Assembly (NCBI GenBank): GCA_946554335.1
Contig: CAMNSA010000005.1
Span: 1 to 64,000, forward strand
Source of the DNA: an uncultured Neglectibacter sp.
Lineage (GTDB): Bacteria > Bacillota > Clostridia > Oscillospirales > Acutalibacteraceae
Direction of reading: 5' to 3'
DNA length: 64,000 bases
The position numbers and the translations under genes were made by a program. Under the pieces are notes generated by a model. It was not told where the DNA came from, did not search any database, and saw only the letters and a program-made list of their open reading frames with translations. Below are positions 33,061 to 41,810 of the stretch, one piece after another. How positions within the stretch are numbered: position 1 is the first letter of the stretch; every line of letters begins with the position of its first letter.

Positions 33061-34596
33061 TCAGCGGCTGCAGATCAGGATCGGTCCGGAAGCCTGGATC
33101 GTGTCCTCCAATAGGTCGTTCTGCGCGCGGATATCAGACAGCAGCGCCCGATGGCTTTTGGCGATATCCCAAAGGGATTCTCCCTGAGAGGCATAATACA
33201 CAGAAAGCCTGGAATGTTTTTCATAGGGTTTCTCCCCTTCCGCTTCCTGGGCGCTTTCCAGATACCGGATCACGGATTTTGTATACAAAAGGGACACCAC
33301 CGTCGTCTCCACAGAGACCTCCACCGTATTTTTATCGGAGATCCTGTATTCCCAAAGATCCAAGTAAAACCGGGTCTCGCTCTTTTTGGCCTGGGACTCC
33401 TCCAGGTCTGTGGAGAAGTTGAAATCAAAGCTTTTCTCCGTATATAAGATCCGATTCTGAGAACCCAGGTACAGCATACACAGATTGCAGCGCACCCGAT
33501 AATTCAGCTTCCCCTTATCGCAGTAAGACTGCACATCGCACTCTTCGCTCCAAAGGTCGATCACCTTCTGGATCTCGTCGTCGCTCACCGTCAGGCTGCA
33601 CTTCTTTTTCAGTACCTCGCTCAAGGTGCTTTGGATCTCCGTGATCCCCGTCTGCCGGTATTTGAGGTCCAGAGGCGCGCGGATGGAATAGGCGTCGTCG
33701 ATCACCTCGATCTCCTTTTCCTCATAGAGAAAGGCGACGAGGAACACCTTTAAAACCACATGGACGCCGGTACATTCTCCCACGCTATCCTCCTTGGGCT
33801 GTACAGTGCTTTCCCCCGGAGTGATTCGGATATCACAGACGCATCCTTCCTTGGCTCCGATACAGTCAATATTCTGGCTGAAATCAATGCTTGCGGACAT
33901 CCGTTCTGTCGTCGTGCCGTCGATGGCAGAGAGATAGAGGAAGGAAAGCTCCGCTGTACCGTTTACGGTCAGCCGGTCATCCTCTGTTTTAAATTCGGAA
34001 ACACGGCAGGCCACCTCTTTTCTCAGGATGCTCTCAATGGGAGGCTTCCCGTTTTTCAGTGTCAGTTCGTCCTCTAAAGTAAACTGATGGCTGACGGCAT
34101 TCACGGCCTGTGAGGCCTTGACCCTCGCCGAACGCTTCTCCACAGTTTCCTCCTCCAGCTCGCAGGTAATCGCCTCTTGCTTCTGCGCTACGGCTAAAAT
34201 CTGTAGGGAAAGGGTCAAATGCAGGTCAATCTTTCGGGCGCTCATGGCCCGGCAGGTGCAGTGCGCCACCGCCGCCTTGATACAGGCAATGGCCTTTTCC
34301 TCCGAGGCCTTCATTTTGATAGACGCGGAAAACTCCTTGGTAAACTCGCAGCAGCGGATACTATCCGACTTCGAGTCGAGATACAGCACCCGGATGTCCG
34401 CGGCCCCTTCACAGCTCAGCGTGTCCTCTGAAATGAAGTAGGAGGAAATCTCGGGAAGCACTCTGCATTTCAGAATTTTTTGGATATCGGCGCAGTAATC
34501 CGGTAAATTGTATTCGGTATCTATGGGGACTTCATATGTTCCGTCAAATACGGGATCAAAGTATTCGTATGGACGCTTTTTTATTTTTGCCTGCAT
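33061..34596 (-). CDS. sipL: SPOCS (DUF3794) and LysM protein, SipL-type
   Basis: A 511-residue protein with repeated SPOCS/DUF3794 domains over about residues 10-430 and a C-terminal LysM domain (about 450-500, YYASQGESLWDIAKSHRA). This domain order and its position next to spoIVA match SipL of Clostridioides difficile, which binds SpoIVA through its LysM domain and is needed to attach the coat. ATG 34596 has GGAGAGG upstream; the longer frame to 34662 is not supported. An almost perfect sigma-E promoter lies before it. Confidence 0.88.
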   Translation of the reverse strand: MQAKIKKRPYEYFDPVFDGTYEVPIDTEYNLPDYCADIQKILKCRVLPEISSYFISEDTLSCEGAADIRVLYLDSKSDSIRCCEFTKEFSASIKMKASEEKAIACIKAAVAHCTCRAMSARKIDLHLTLSLQILAVAQKQEAITCELEEETVEKRSARVKASQAVNAVSHQFTLEDELTLKNGKPPIESILRKEVACRVSEFKTEDDRLTVNGTAELSFLYLSAIDGTTTERMSASIDFSQNIDCIGAKEGCVCDIRITPGESTVQPKEDSVGECTGVHVVLKVFLVAFLYEEKEIEVIDDAYSIRAPLDLKYRQTGITEIQSTLSEVLKKKCSLTVSDDEIQKVIDLWSEECDVQSYCDKGKLNYRVRCNLCMLYLGSQNRILYTEKSFDFNFSTDLEESQAKKSETRFYLDLWEYRISDKNTVEVSVETTVVSLLYTKSVIRYLESAQEAEGEKPYEKHSRLSVYYASQGESLWDIAKSHRALLSDIRAQNDLLEDTIQASGPILICSR

Positions 34597-34630
34597 ACAG
34601 TAAATCCTCTCCTTTTCTTTTCTTACCCAA

Positions 34631-34658
34631 TATGTATGCACGGACAACGGGAATATGC
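34631..34658 (-). promoter_or_regulatory. Sigma-E promoter for sipL
   Basis: On the minus strand, GCATATT (34652-34658) matches KMATATT at all seven positions. A 13-base spacer leads to CATACATA (34631-34638), which matches CATACANT at seven of eight. It starts 36 bases before the sipL ATG. Confidence 0.75.
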
Positions 34659-34665
34659 CCATAGG

Positions 34666-34700
34666 AAAAGGCCCGGCAGTAATTTACTGCCGGGCCTTTT
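34666..34700 (-). terminator. Terminator after spoVM
   Basis: AAAAGGCCCGGCAGTAA (34666-34682) pairs perfectly with its complement at 34684-34700, ending in TTTT on the minus strand. It lies nine bases past the spoVM stop and seven bases before the sipL -35 box. Confidence 0.88.
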
Positions 34701-34708
34701 CCGCCCTG

Positions 34709-34795
34709 TCATTGCTCAGAAAGTTTTTTGATGCCGAACATTTTGCGAAGTAGGAATCCCATGAAGCCTTTGCCCTGTACCACGACCACTCTCAT
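34709..34795 (-). CDS. spoVM: Stage V sporulation protein M
   Basis: A 28-residue amphipathic peptide beginning MRVVVVQGKGFMGFLLRKMF and ending in a Lys-rich segment. It resembles SpoVM, the tiny curvature-sensing helix that anchors SpoIVA to the forespore membrane: basic and hydrophobic residues alternate, with a central Gly-Phe pair and an LLRKMFG core. Position is as in Bacillus, just downstream of thiN. ATG 34795 has CGGAGG at 34803-34808, seven bases away. A terminator follows at once. Confidence 0.8.
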   Translation of the reverse strand: MRVVVVQGKGFMGFLLRKMFGIKKLSEQ

Positions 34796-34810
34796 CGTAA
34801 AACCTCCGCC

Positions 34811-34984
34811 TCAGTGTCGTAACAGCGAAATGCCGAGGGCCACCATAATGACCGCGCAAAGAAACAGCGTCAGCCCTGTCGGGCAAAAACAGGAAAGGGA
34901 CATTCCCAGCCCAAAGCAAATTGCACACATACATCTGCTGTGGTAATTCTTCATACAGGAAAGATTGCATTTGGATGGAAGCAT
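34811..34984 (-). CDS. 57-residue Cys-rich membrane peptide of unknown function
   Basis: An unrecognised small gene. The N-terminal half carries the cysteine clusters C6, C10, C18, C20 and C23, then C32 and C34; the C-terminal half is one transmembrane helix (about 37-54) with another cysteine at 43. ATG 34984 follows GGAG by eight bases (GGAGATGTTCTT then ATG). The stop is three bases before the spoVM ribosome site, so the two are probably translated from one message. Its position between thiN and spoVM suggests a sporulation link, but this is only inference. Confidence 0.6.
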   Translation of the reverse strand: MLPSKCNLSCMKNYHSRCMCAICFGLGMSLSCFCPTGLTLFLCAVIMVALGISLLRH

Positions 34985-35055
34985 AAGAACATCTCCGTTT
35001 TTCTGTCTGCCGATTCGCCTGCTCAGTATAGTATATACGCAAAGGAGAATTTTGG

Positions 35056-35697
35056 TTACGGATGATAGAGAACGATCAAAGCGGTTCCCACATGTACGGA
35101 GATCTCCGCCTGATCGGAGACCACGCTGTTGCTGACTCCCATAGGGACTCCGGCACAGGTAAGAGTCCTGTGAGAAAGCGGATAGAGAAGCCCTTCATAG
35201 GACACATTGCAGAAGCTTCCCAGATAGGGAAAGACGGAAACGGTAGTTCCCTTCATCCGGGAAAGCCGCATCCGGCTCCCCTTCAAAAGCAGCACCTGGG
35301 TGTGCTCATCCGCCAAAGTGCCCCTTGCTCCCTGCTCCAGAAGATATTCCAGGACTTCCAGGTTGGCGATGGAGTGATCGAACCTGTCGCCCCCCAGGCA
35401 CCCCAGCAGCACAAAGCTGGTAAAGCCCCGGGAGAGCCCCTGCATGACGGCATACATGGTATCCGTCACATCCTTTTTCACCGGGATCGTAATGGTGTTC
35501 ATAGACTTTGGAGGCTTGTGGGCGGCGGAGTCAAAATCGCCGACGATCAGATCCGGCGTCACCTGGTATTTCAGGGCGGTTTCAAAGCCAGCGTCCGCGC
35601 AGATCACAAAATAGTCTGAGGGCCGGTATTGGGAAAAGACGGCTGCGTCCTTAATAGGGGAAGCGCCGATGATCATACATTTTTGTTTTTCTGCCAT
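35056..35697 (-). CDS. thiN: Thiamine diphosphokinase
   Basis: A 213-residue thiamine pyrophosphokinase that makes thiamine diphosphate from thiamine and ATP. Family blocks are VICADAGFETALKYQVTPD, LIVGDFDS, then KKDVTDTMYA and LLGCLGGDRFDHSIANL. It overlaps the rsgA 3' end by 25 bases. The rsgA-thiN-spoVM order is conserved with Bacillus (rsgA-rpe-thiN-spoVM); rpe is absent here. Confidence 0.93.
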   Translation of the reverse strand: MAEKQKCMIIGASPIKDAAVFSQYRPSDYFVICADAGFETALKYQVTPDLIVGDFDSAAHKPPKSMNTITIPVKKDVTDTMYAVMQGLSRGFTSFVLLGCLGGDRFDHSIANLEVLEYLLEQGARGTLADEHTQVLLLKGSRMRLSRMKGTTVSVFPYLGSFCNVSYEGLLYPLSHRTLTCAGVPMGVSNSVVSDQAEISVHVGTALIVLYHP

Positions 35698-36575
35698 TGT
35701 TTCACATCCTTTATCTCTTCATACATAACGCGGTAGCTCTCCATTCTGGAGGAGCTGATCTTTCCCTCTTCCACAGCCCGCAGCACTGCGCAGCCCTTTT
35801 CACAGGTGTGAGAGCAGGAGGAAAAAAGGCATTGGTCGAGAAAGGGCAGAAACTCCCGGAACCCGTAAACGAGCTGATCCTTGTCGGCCATTTCGTAGCG
35901 CTGAATATCAAAGGTGGAGAAGCCGGGGGTATCCGCCACATAGCTTCCTTCCCCAATCTCATACAGCTCTACCTCTCTGGTGGTGTGCCTGCCTCTGCCC
36001 AGCTTTTCGCTGACCTCGCCGGTCTTCAAAGAGAATTCGGGAAAAAGAGCGTTGAGCAGCGTGGACTTTCCCGCGCCGGAATTCCCTGTAAAAGCAGAGA
36101 CACAGCCGAACAGCAGCTTTCTCACCTCTTCTACCCCCTCTCCCGTAACGGAAGAAACGCAGAGGGTAAGAATCCCCGCTTGCCGGTACACCTGTTCCAG
36201 CTCCTCGGCAAGCTCCAGGTCCGACTTGGTAAAGACCACTACCGGCTCAATGCTTTTAAGCTCTGCCGCGGCGATTGTCTTATCGATCATCAGAGGGTCC
36301 GGATAAGGGGTCTGGGTGGAAACAATGATAAAAAGCCTGTCTATATTGGCCACCGGCGGTCGGACAAGAAAATTCTTTCTGGGGAGGATCTCGTCGATCC
36401 ACCCGGTCCCGTCCTCCTGCTCGGAAAGCAGAACCCGGTCTCCCGCGTAGGGAGTGATCCGCTCCTTGCGGAATTTTCCTCTGGCCTTACAGGTATAAGT
36501 CCCGTAGGCGGTTTCCACATAATAGAAACCGCCTACGCCTTTTCGCAGTAATCCTTCCAGCTTTTTCTTTTCCAC
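35673..36575 (-). CDS. rsgA: Ribosome small subunit-dependent GTPase A
   Basis: A 300-residue circularly permuted GTPase of 30S maturation. An N-terminal OB-fold is followed by FTKSD (G4), GNSGAGKSTLLNAL (G1) and DTPGFSTF (G3), and a C-terminal zinc site (C, C, H, C in CLFSSCSHTCEKGC). GTG 36575 is chosen: it lies three bases past the prkC stop with GAGG upstream, and the usual N-terminus begins there. The frame to 36641 lies inside prkC. Confidence 0.95.
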   Translation of the reverse strand: MEKKKLEGLLRKGVGGFYYVETAYGTYTCKARGKFRKERITPYAGDRVLLSEQEDGTGWIDEILPRKNFLVRPPVANIDRLFIIVSTQTPYPDPLMIDKTIAAAELKSIEPVVVFTKSDLELAEELEQVYRQAGILTLCVSSVTGEGVEEVRKLLFGCVSAFTGNSGAGKSTLLNALFPEFSLKTGEVSEKLGRGRHTTREVELYEIGEGSYVADTPGFSTFDIQRYEMADKDQLVYGFREFLPFLDQCLFSSCSHTCEKGCAVLRAVEEGKISSSRMESYRVMYEEIKDVKQWQKNKNV

Positions 36576-36579
36576 GCCG

Positions 36580-38601
36580 CTATTCCTCAGGGATATCGCT
36601 GCTGTCTGTTCCCCCCTCTGAGCCAGAGGAGTCGGGTACAAAGGTAAACTCTTCTACCAGTGAAACCGTCTGTGTGTCGTAATTGAATTCCAACCGCTGA
36701 TAGGTCTGCCCATTGAGTTCTACTACAACGCTCTCAACCCCGGAAGTCCCGGTGAATTCCAGCGTGTAAGAACTGTTGTAGGCCGGATTGACGGTTTCAG
36801 AGCTCTCCTGCGTTCCGTTGCGGTAAACGGTGACCGTCACATCCTGATCCACCTCAGGCAGGCCCACGCTGTATTGCAGGACCTTGGGCGCTCCCTTACC
36901 GGAGCTTACCGTGATATCCACCACGGAGCCTTCGGCTACGCTGCTTCCCGGAGCAGGATTGGTGTTGAGCACAATATTGGCGGCCTCTTCGCTGGTATCG
37001 TCCCAAGTGATGGTTCCCACTTTCAGCTTGGCATCCTCCAGCAAAGCGGTAACATTAAACAGCAGCTCGCCTCTCAGGTTCTCCGGCACCTTGATCTTTT
37101 TCTGGGCAGGTCCGCTGCTCACAAACAGCTTCACTTCCGAGCCCACATTCACAGGAGTCCCGGCCGGGGGATCGGTTTTCGTCACCTTCCCCAGCTCAAA
37201 TTCATCGGAGGGAACGCTTTCCACCTTATAGCGCAGCCCCACATCATTTAGCAGTCTGATAGCCTCAGACTGGTCGTAGTTCTCTAAGACAGGTACATCC
37301 ACCTGTTCTACTCCGCCGTTTACCGTCAGCACCACCTCACGGCCCTTCTTGACCAGGATACCGCCCTCCGGATCCTGCCGGATGACCTCACCATCCTTCT
37401 TCTGAGGATTGCTTCCGTTTTGGATCACAAACTTGAAATCTTTATAGGCGTCGTTGCCCGCGATCTCGTCCGCGTAGATCATTCCCACGAAATTAGGCAG
37501 CTGAATCTGGTCGTCTTCCTCCGGCTCCGCATTGCTCCAGAGATTGAAAAGGTACACGGCAGCGACCGCCAGAAACACCATGACGGCGGCGGCCAGCACA
37601 CCCTTGACAGCCATAGAGCCTTTGGCGCGCTTTCTGGAACGCACCAACTCCTCCTCGTACTCGTAATTGTCGTTATAGGAGGGAGAAAAACGCTCGGTGT
37701 CATAGGTATCCATACTGCGGGCAGCGTCATAGTGTGAGGCGCCCGCTTGAAGATCGTAACGGAAGATGACCCGCGGATCCCTTTTGAACTCGTCCAGATC
37801 GTCCAGCATCTCTCCGGCGGACTGGAACCGGTCGATAGGGTTTTTCTCCATGGCCTTCATGGTGATCTGCTCCAGGCCTCTGGGAATATTGGGGTTGAGC
37901 TCTCTGGGCATGACCGGCTTCGCCTGAAGCTGCATCAGAGCCACCGAAACTGCGTTATCCGCCTCAAAGGGAAGCTTTCCTGTGATCATCTCATACAGCA
38001 TCACGCCCACAGAGTAGATATCAGCCTTATCGGTGATATAATCCCCTCTGGCCTGTTCGGGGGCAATATAATGGACAGAGCCGATGGCCTTATCGGTCAT
38101 GGTCTGTGTTTCACTTTGCAAAAAACGGGCGATTCCGAAATCAGCCACCTTGATGGTGCCGTCCCGCAGAAGCATGATATTCTGGGGCTTGATGTCCCGG
38201 TGAATGATCCCCTTCTCATGAGCGTGCTCCAAGGCAAGCAGGATCTGGGTGGTGAAATGCAGGGCCTCATTCCAGCGGATGACGCCCTCCTGCTCAATAT
38301 ACTCCTTCAGGGTGATCCCATCAATATACTCCATGACGATATACTGGATCTGGTCGCCAAAGCTCACATCATACACCTTGACGATATTGGGATGGGAAAG
38401 CACGGCAATGGCCTTGCTCTCGTTGCGAAACCTGCGAAGGAAATCGCTGTTGTTGGAAAACTCTGACTTTAGGATCTTTACAGCAACCCACCTGTCCTCT
38501 GCTCTGTCATAGGCGCGGTACACATAGGCCATGCCGCCCACGCCGATCAGATCGTGGATCTCGTATTTTCCATCTAGTCGCTTCCCGATAAATCTATCCA
38601 T
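36580..38601 (-). CDS. prkC: Serine/threonine protein kinase with PASTA domains
   Basis: A 673-residue membrane kinase. The N-terminal Hanks-type domain (about 10-270) has GVGGMAYVY, the catalytic HRDIKPQN and the DFG motif in VADFGIAR. A single transmembrane helix lies at about 335-355. Three PASTA repeats follow (about 368-575), which bind peptidoglycan fragments and, in Bacillus, wake spores. The end holds a further beta domain and a short acidic tail. It lies next to its phosphatase prpC, an invariant pairing in Firmicutes. Confidence 0.95.
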   Translation of the reverse strand: MDRFIGKRLDGKYEIHDLIGVGGMAYVYRAYDRAEDRWVAVKILKSEFSNNSDFLRRFRNESKAIAVLSHPNIVKVYDVSFGDQIQYIVMEYIDGITLKEYIEQEGVIRWNEALHFTTQILLALEHAHEKGIIHRDIKPQNIMLLRDGTIKVADFGIARFLQSETQTMTDKAIGSVHYIAPEQARGDYITDKADIYSVGVMLYEMITGKLPFEADNAVSVALMQLQAKPVMPRELNPNIPRGLEQITMKAMEKNPIDRFQSAGEMLDDLDEFKRDPRVIFRYDLQAGASHYDAARSMDTYDTERFSPSYNDNYEYEEELVRSRKRAKGSMAVKGVLAAAVMVFLAVAAVYLFNLWSNAEPEEDDQIQLPNFVGMIYADEIAGNDAYKDFKFVIQNGSNPQKKDGEVIRQDPEGGILVKKGREVVLTVNGGVEQVDVPVLENYDQSEAIRLLNDVGLRYKVESVPSDEFELGKVTKTDPPAGTPVNVGSEVKLFVSSGPAQKKIKVPENLRGELLFNVTALLEDAKLKVGTITWDDTSEEAANIVLNTNPAPGSSVAEGSVVDITVSSGKGAPKVLQYSVGLPEVDQDVTVTVYRNGTQESSETVNPAYNSSYTLEFTGTSGVESVVVELNGQTYQRLEFNYDTQTVSLVEEFTFVPDSSGSEGGTDSSDIPEE

Positions 38602-38638
38602 ACTAGTTTACCAAAACCCTTTCCAAAGTAATTCCAGC

Positions 38639-39376
38639 TCAAGTGTCCGCCAGCACGGCGGCGGTGATATTATCTGATCCGCCCTGTTCCACCGCGTGGC
38701 GGATCAGCGCCTTTGTCAGAAGCTCTCCGTCTTTCTCATACTTTTTCAGATAGCTGAGAAGCTCCGGCTCCTCGATATAATTACTCAGGCCGTCAGAACA
38801 GGCGACCGCCATATCCCCTTTGGAAAAATCACATTCCTGATAATCGCACTGCACCTGCTCGTGCACCCCAAGCACCCGGGTAATAATATTGCGCTGAGGA
38901 TGATTTTTTGCCTCCTCGGGAGTGATCTGCCCCAAATTTACCAAATCCTGCACATAGGAGTGATCCACCGTCAGCTGACGGATCTGACTGCCGCTGCACA
39001 GGTAGGCGCGGCTGTCCCCCACATGGGCCGTATGAAGCCTGCCCTTGCTTGCGATCATCAGCACAACGGTGGTGCCCATTCCCAAAAGCTCTTCCCGCTC
39101 CTTGGAGAGACGGTATACCGCGAGGTTCGCCTCTTCTACCGCGTGAAGCATCAGGGACTTGATCTGCTCTGCTGTCATCTCTCCGTCAAATCCGGAAAGG
39201 ATGATTTCCCGAATTGCCCGGACTGCCGTTGAGCTGGCCACATCTCCGCCGTTGGCTCCGCCCATGCCGTCGCACACGATGACCCAGGCGCTTTGAGGGG
39301 AGAAGGAGCCGCAATCGCAGGAATCCTGATTGGACGAGCGCACCGGGCCGATATCGGTAGCGCAATTAACTCTCAT
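38639..39376 (-). CDS. prpC: PP2C-type serine/threonine phosphatase (PrpC/Stp1)
   Basis: A 245-residue PPM-family phosphatase that reverses PrkC phosphorylation. The metal-binding motifs are DIGPVRSSNQD at the N-terminus, CDGMGGANGG, and GDSRAYL, with the C-terminal GGSDNITA. ATG 39376 is chosen because AGGAGGAG lies six bases upstream, inside the end of rlmN; the gene overlaps rlmN by 11 bases. It is followed by prkC. Confidence 0.95.
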   Translation of the reverse strand: MRVNCATDIGPVRSSNQDSCDCGSFSPQSAWVIVCDGMGGANGGDVASSTAVRAIREIILSGFDGEMTAEQIKSLMLHAVEEANLAVYRLSKEREELLGMGTTVVLMIASKGRLHTAHVGDSRAYLCSGSQIRQLTVDHSYVQDLVNLGQITPEEAKNHPQRNIITRVLGVHEQVQCDYQECDFSKGDMAVACSDGLSNYIEEPELLSYLKKYEKDGELLTKALIRHAVEQGGSDNITAAVLADT

Positions 39377-40427
39377 CTTCCACTCCTCCTTCTTTTTCAT
39401 ATCTTCGTTTTAGCTGGCCGCAGGAGGCCTCTATGTCGGAACCCAGCGTGCGTCTCACCGTTGCGGGAAAGCCGTGGGAATTTAAAATGGAAATAAACCT
39501 TTTCTGCCGGGGAATACCGCTCTTCTGATATTCCGCGCCGGTCACAGAGTTGACCGGGATCAGATTCACATGGGCCAGGATCCCGTTTAAACGCTTCGCA
39601 AGTACTTCTGCACACCAGTCCATATCGTTTACATCCTTGATCATGGCGTATTCAAAGGAGATCCGCCGCCCGGTTTGGCAGCTGTAGTAGCGACAGGCCT
39701 TCAAAAGCGCTTCCATGCCCCACTTTCGATTGACAGGCATGGTGCTGCTGCGAATTTGGTCGTTGGGCGCATGGAGAGAAACCGAAAGGGTCAGCTGAAG
39801 CTTTTTGTCCGCCAGCTCGTAGATCTTATCTACCAGCCCGCAGGTGGACAGGGAAATATGCCGCATCCCAATATTCATTCCCTCTTCCGAGCTTACCAGC
39901 TCCAGGAAACGAAGGACATTTTCATAATTGTCCAAGGGTTCGCCCATTCCCATCAAAACAATATGGGAAATGCGCTCTCCGGCGTCTCTCGCTGCCTCCT
40001 GGATCTGGGAGAGCATCTCGGAGGGAAGCAGATCTCTGGAAAAACCGCTTTTACCGGTGGCGCAGAAACTGCAATTCATTTTACACCCAACCTGTGTGGA
40101 AATGCAAATGGAATCTCCGTGGCGGTATTTCATCAGCACCGACTCCACATGCTCCCCATCGTTCAGGCGAAAGAGATACTTTACGGTCCCGTCCAGTTTA
40201 GAGACCTGCTTTAAGCGGATCTGCGCCCCTCTGATCTCGGTATTCTGTGCTAATATCATGCGCATTTCTTTGGGGAGATCTGTCATCTCTTCAAAAGTTC
40301 TCACTCCCCCGCGAGGGTCGTGCAGCCAATGGTATATTTGCTTTGCCCGGTAGCCGGGGAATTCCATTTGTCTCATCATGTCCTGAAGCTCGTCCAGGGT
40401 TTTGGATTTGATATCAATTCTCTGCAA
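39366..40427 (-). CDS. rlmN: 23S rRNA (adenine-2503-C2) methyltransferase
   Basis: A 353-residue radical SAM enzyme that methylates A2503 of 23S rRNA and A37 of some tRNAs. The cluster motif is GCKMNCSFCATG (Cys-x3-Cys-x2-Cys). The radical-acceptor cysteines are present, one near SLSTCGLV and one in SDIEASCGQL near the C-terminus. MGMGEPLDNY is diagnostic. It precedes prpC with an 11-base overlap. Confidence 0.96.
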   Translation of the reverse strand: MQRIDIKSKTLDELQDMMRQMEFPGYRAKQIYHWLHDPRGGVRTFEEMTDLPKEMRMILAQNTEIRGAQIRLKQVSKLDGTVKYLFRLNDGEHVESVLMKYRHGDSICISTQVGCKMNCSFCATGKSGFSRDLLPSEMLSQIQEAARDAGERISHIVLMGMGEPLDNYENVLRFLELVSSEEGMNIGMRHISLSTCGLVDKIYELADKKLQLTLSVSLHAPNDQIRSSTMPVNRKWGMEALLKACRYYSCQTGRRISFEYAMIKDVNDMDWCAEVLAKRLNGILAHVNLIPVNSVTGAEYQKSGIPRQKRFISILNSHGFPATVRRTLGSDIEASCGQLKRRYEKEGGVEDES

Positions 40428-40478
40428 ACTGTTCTCCTATTGTCTGTTCTCCCGGTCCCCCACAGGGAAGCGCCGAGG

Positions 40479-41810
40479 TCATGCCCGCTGAAACATGGCG
40501 GCGAAAAAACCGTCTGAGCCGCCGGAGAAAGGCGTTAAAAGAGCCATATGCTCCGGAAGGTCCTGCACTTGTTCCACCGTTTGGGGCCATTCTATCTTTC
40601 TCGGGATGAACCCGTTGTTTTCCTTTAAAAACCGTTCGGCCACCTCTTCGTTTTCCCGGGGATCCAGGGTGCAGGTGGAATAAAGCAGTACCCCGCCGGG
40701 CTTTACCAGTTTGGAGGCGTTTTGCAGGATCTCGTATTGCAGTCCCGGAAGGGATTCTACCGTATCCAGCTTTTTATAGCGGATCTCCGGTTTTCTGCGG
40801 ATCACTCCGAAGCCGGAGCAGGGCACGTCGCAGAGGACCCGGTCAGCGGGAGGAATATCGGGAAAGCCTTTCAGGGCGTCATTGACTCCCGGCCGGACAC
40901 AGGATAGACCCAGGCGGTTTGCACCCTCTGTGATCAGCCCCACTCTGCCCTTGTAAAGATCCAGTGAAGTGACCCTCCCCTCATTTCCCATCTCCTCCGC
41001 AATGGTAAAGCTTTTTCCACCGGGAGCCGCGCAGCAGTCGCAGATATGCTCGTGGGGCTCGGCGCCCAGGGCGAGACAAAGCAGCTGAGCGGAGAGATCC
41101 TGAATGTGGAAGAGGCCCTTTTGAAACTGAGGCGTTTTCATGGGGGAACCGCAATTTTCCAAAACCCCCGCATGATCCGAGCCAGAACAGGGCGAAAGGA
41201 CAATATTTTCAGCGGAAAAGCTATCTTGCAGCTTGAGAAAGTCGGTTTTCAGGGAATTGACCCGAAGGTAGATAGGCGCCTTGTGGTCAAGGGAGGAAAG
41301 GAGCTTCCTCGTAAAGGAAAGGCCATAGGACTTCTGCCAAAGTTCAATGAGCTCTGCCGGGATCGAGTGGCGGACAGAAAGGGCTTTTGCCGTATCTCCC
41401 TGGGGATAGGAAAAAGTGTCCTGCTTTCGTAAAAAGCCTCTGAGGACTCCATTTACAAAGCCTGCAGCCCCAGGCATTTTCAGCTCCTTAATGGATTCCA
41501 CCGCCTCGTTCACCACAGCGGAGGCGGGAATACGGTCAAGGAACATCAGCTGGTAAGCGGCGGCTCTTAAGACGATACGCACCTTTTTGGAAACGGGCTT
41601 TCCGGGCTGAAGAAAACACTGCTCTAAAAAGTGATCCAGCGTGATCTCCTTTTCCAGTGTGCCGTAAAAAATGGCGGAGGCCAAAGCGCTGTCCCGTCCT
41701 GAAAGCTCATAGGCGCGCAAAACTTTATCTAAAACCAGATTGGAGTAGCCCTCATTTTCCTCTACCTGCAAAAGCGCCTCAATGGCGGCGTTTCTGGCTG
41801 TATGCTTCAT
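40479..41810 (-). CDS. rsmB: 16S rRNA (cytosine-967-C5) methyltransferase
   Basis: A 443-residue RsmB. The N-terminal NusB-like RNA-binding domain (about 1-135) is followed by the SAM methyltransferase with CDCCAAPGGKSFTIAEEM (motif I), DVPCSGFGVIRR (motif IV, catalytic Cys) and YSTCTLDPRENEEV (motif VI). It shares its first base with the fmt stop. Confidence 0.95.
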   Translation of the reverse strand: MKHTARNAAIEALLQVEENEGYSNLVLDKVLRAYELSGRDSALASAIFYGTLEKEITLDHFLEQCFLQPGKPVSKKVRIVLRAAAYQLMFLDRIPASAVVNEAVESIKELKMPGAAGFVNGVLRGFLRKQDTFSYPQGDTAKALSVRHSIPAELIELWQKSYGLSFTRKLLSSLDHKAPIYLRVNSLKTDFLKLQDSFSAENIVLSPCSGSDHAGVLENCGSPMKTPQFQKGLFHIQDLSAQLLCLALGAEPHEHICDCCAAPGGKSFTIAEEMGNEGRVTSLDLYKGRVGLITEGANRLGLSCVRPGVNDALKGFPDIPPADRVLCDVPCSGFGVIRRKPEIRYKKLDTVESLPGLQYEILQNASKLVKPGGVLLYSTCTLDPRENEEVAERFLKENNGFIPRKIEWPQTVEQVQDLPEHMALLTPFSGGSDGFFAAMFQRA

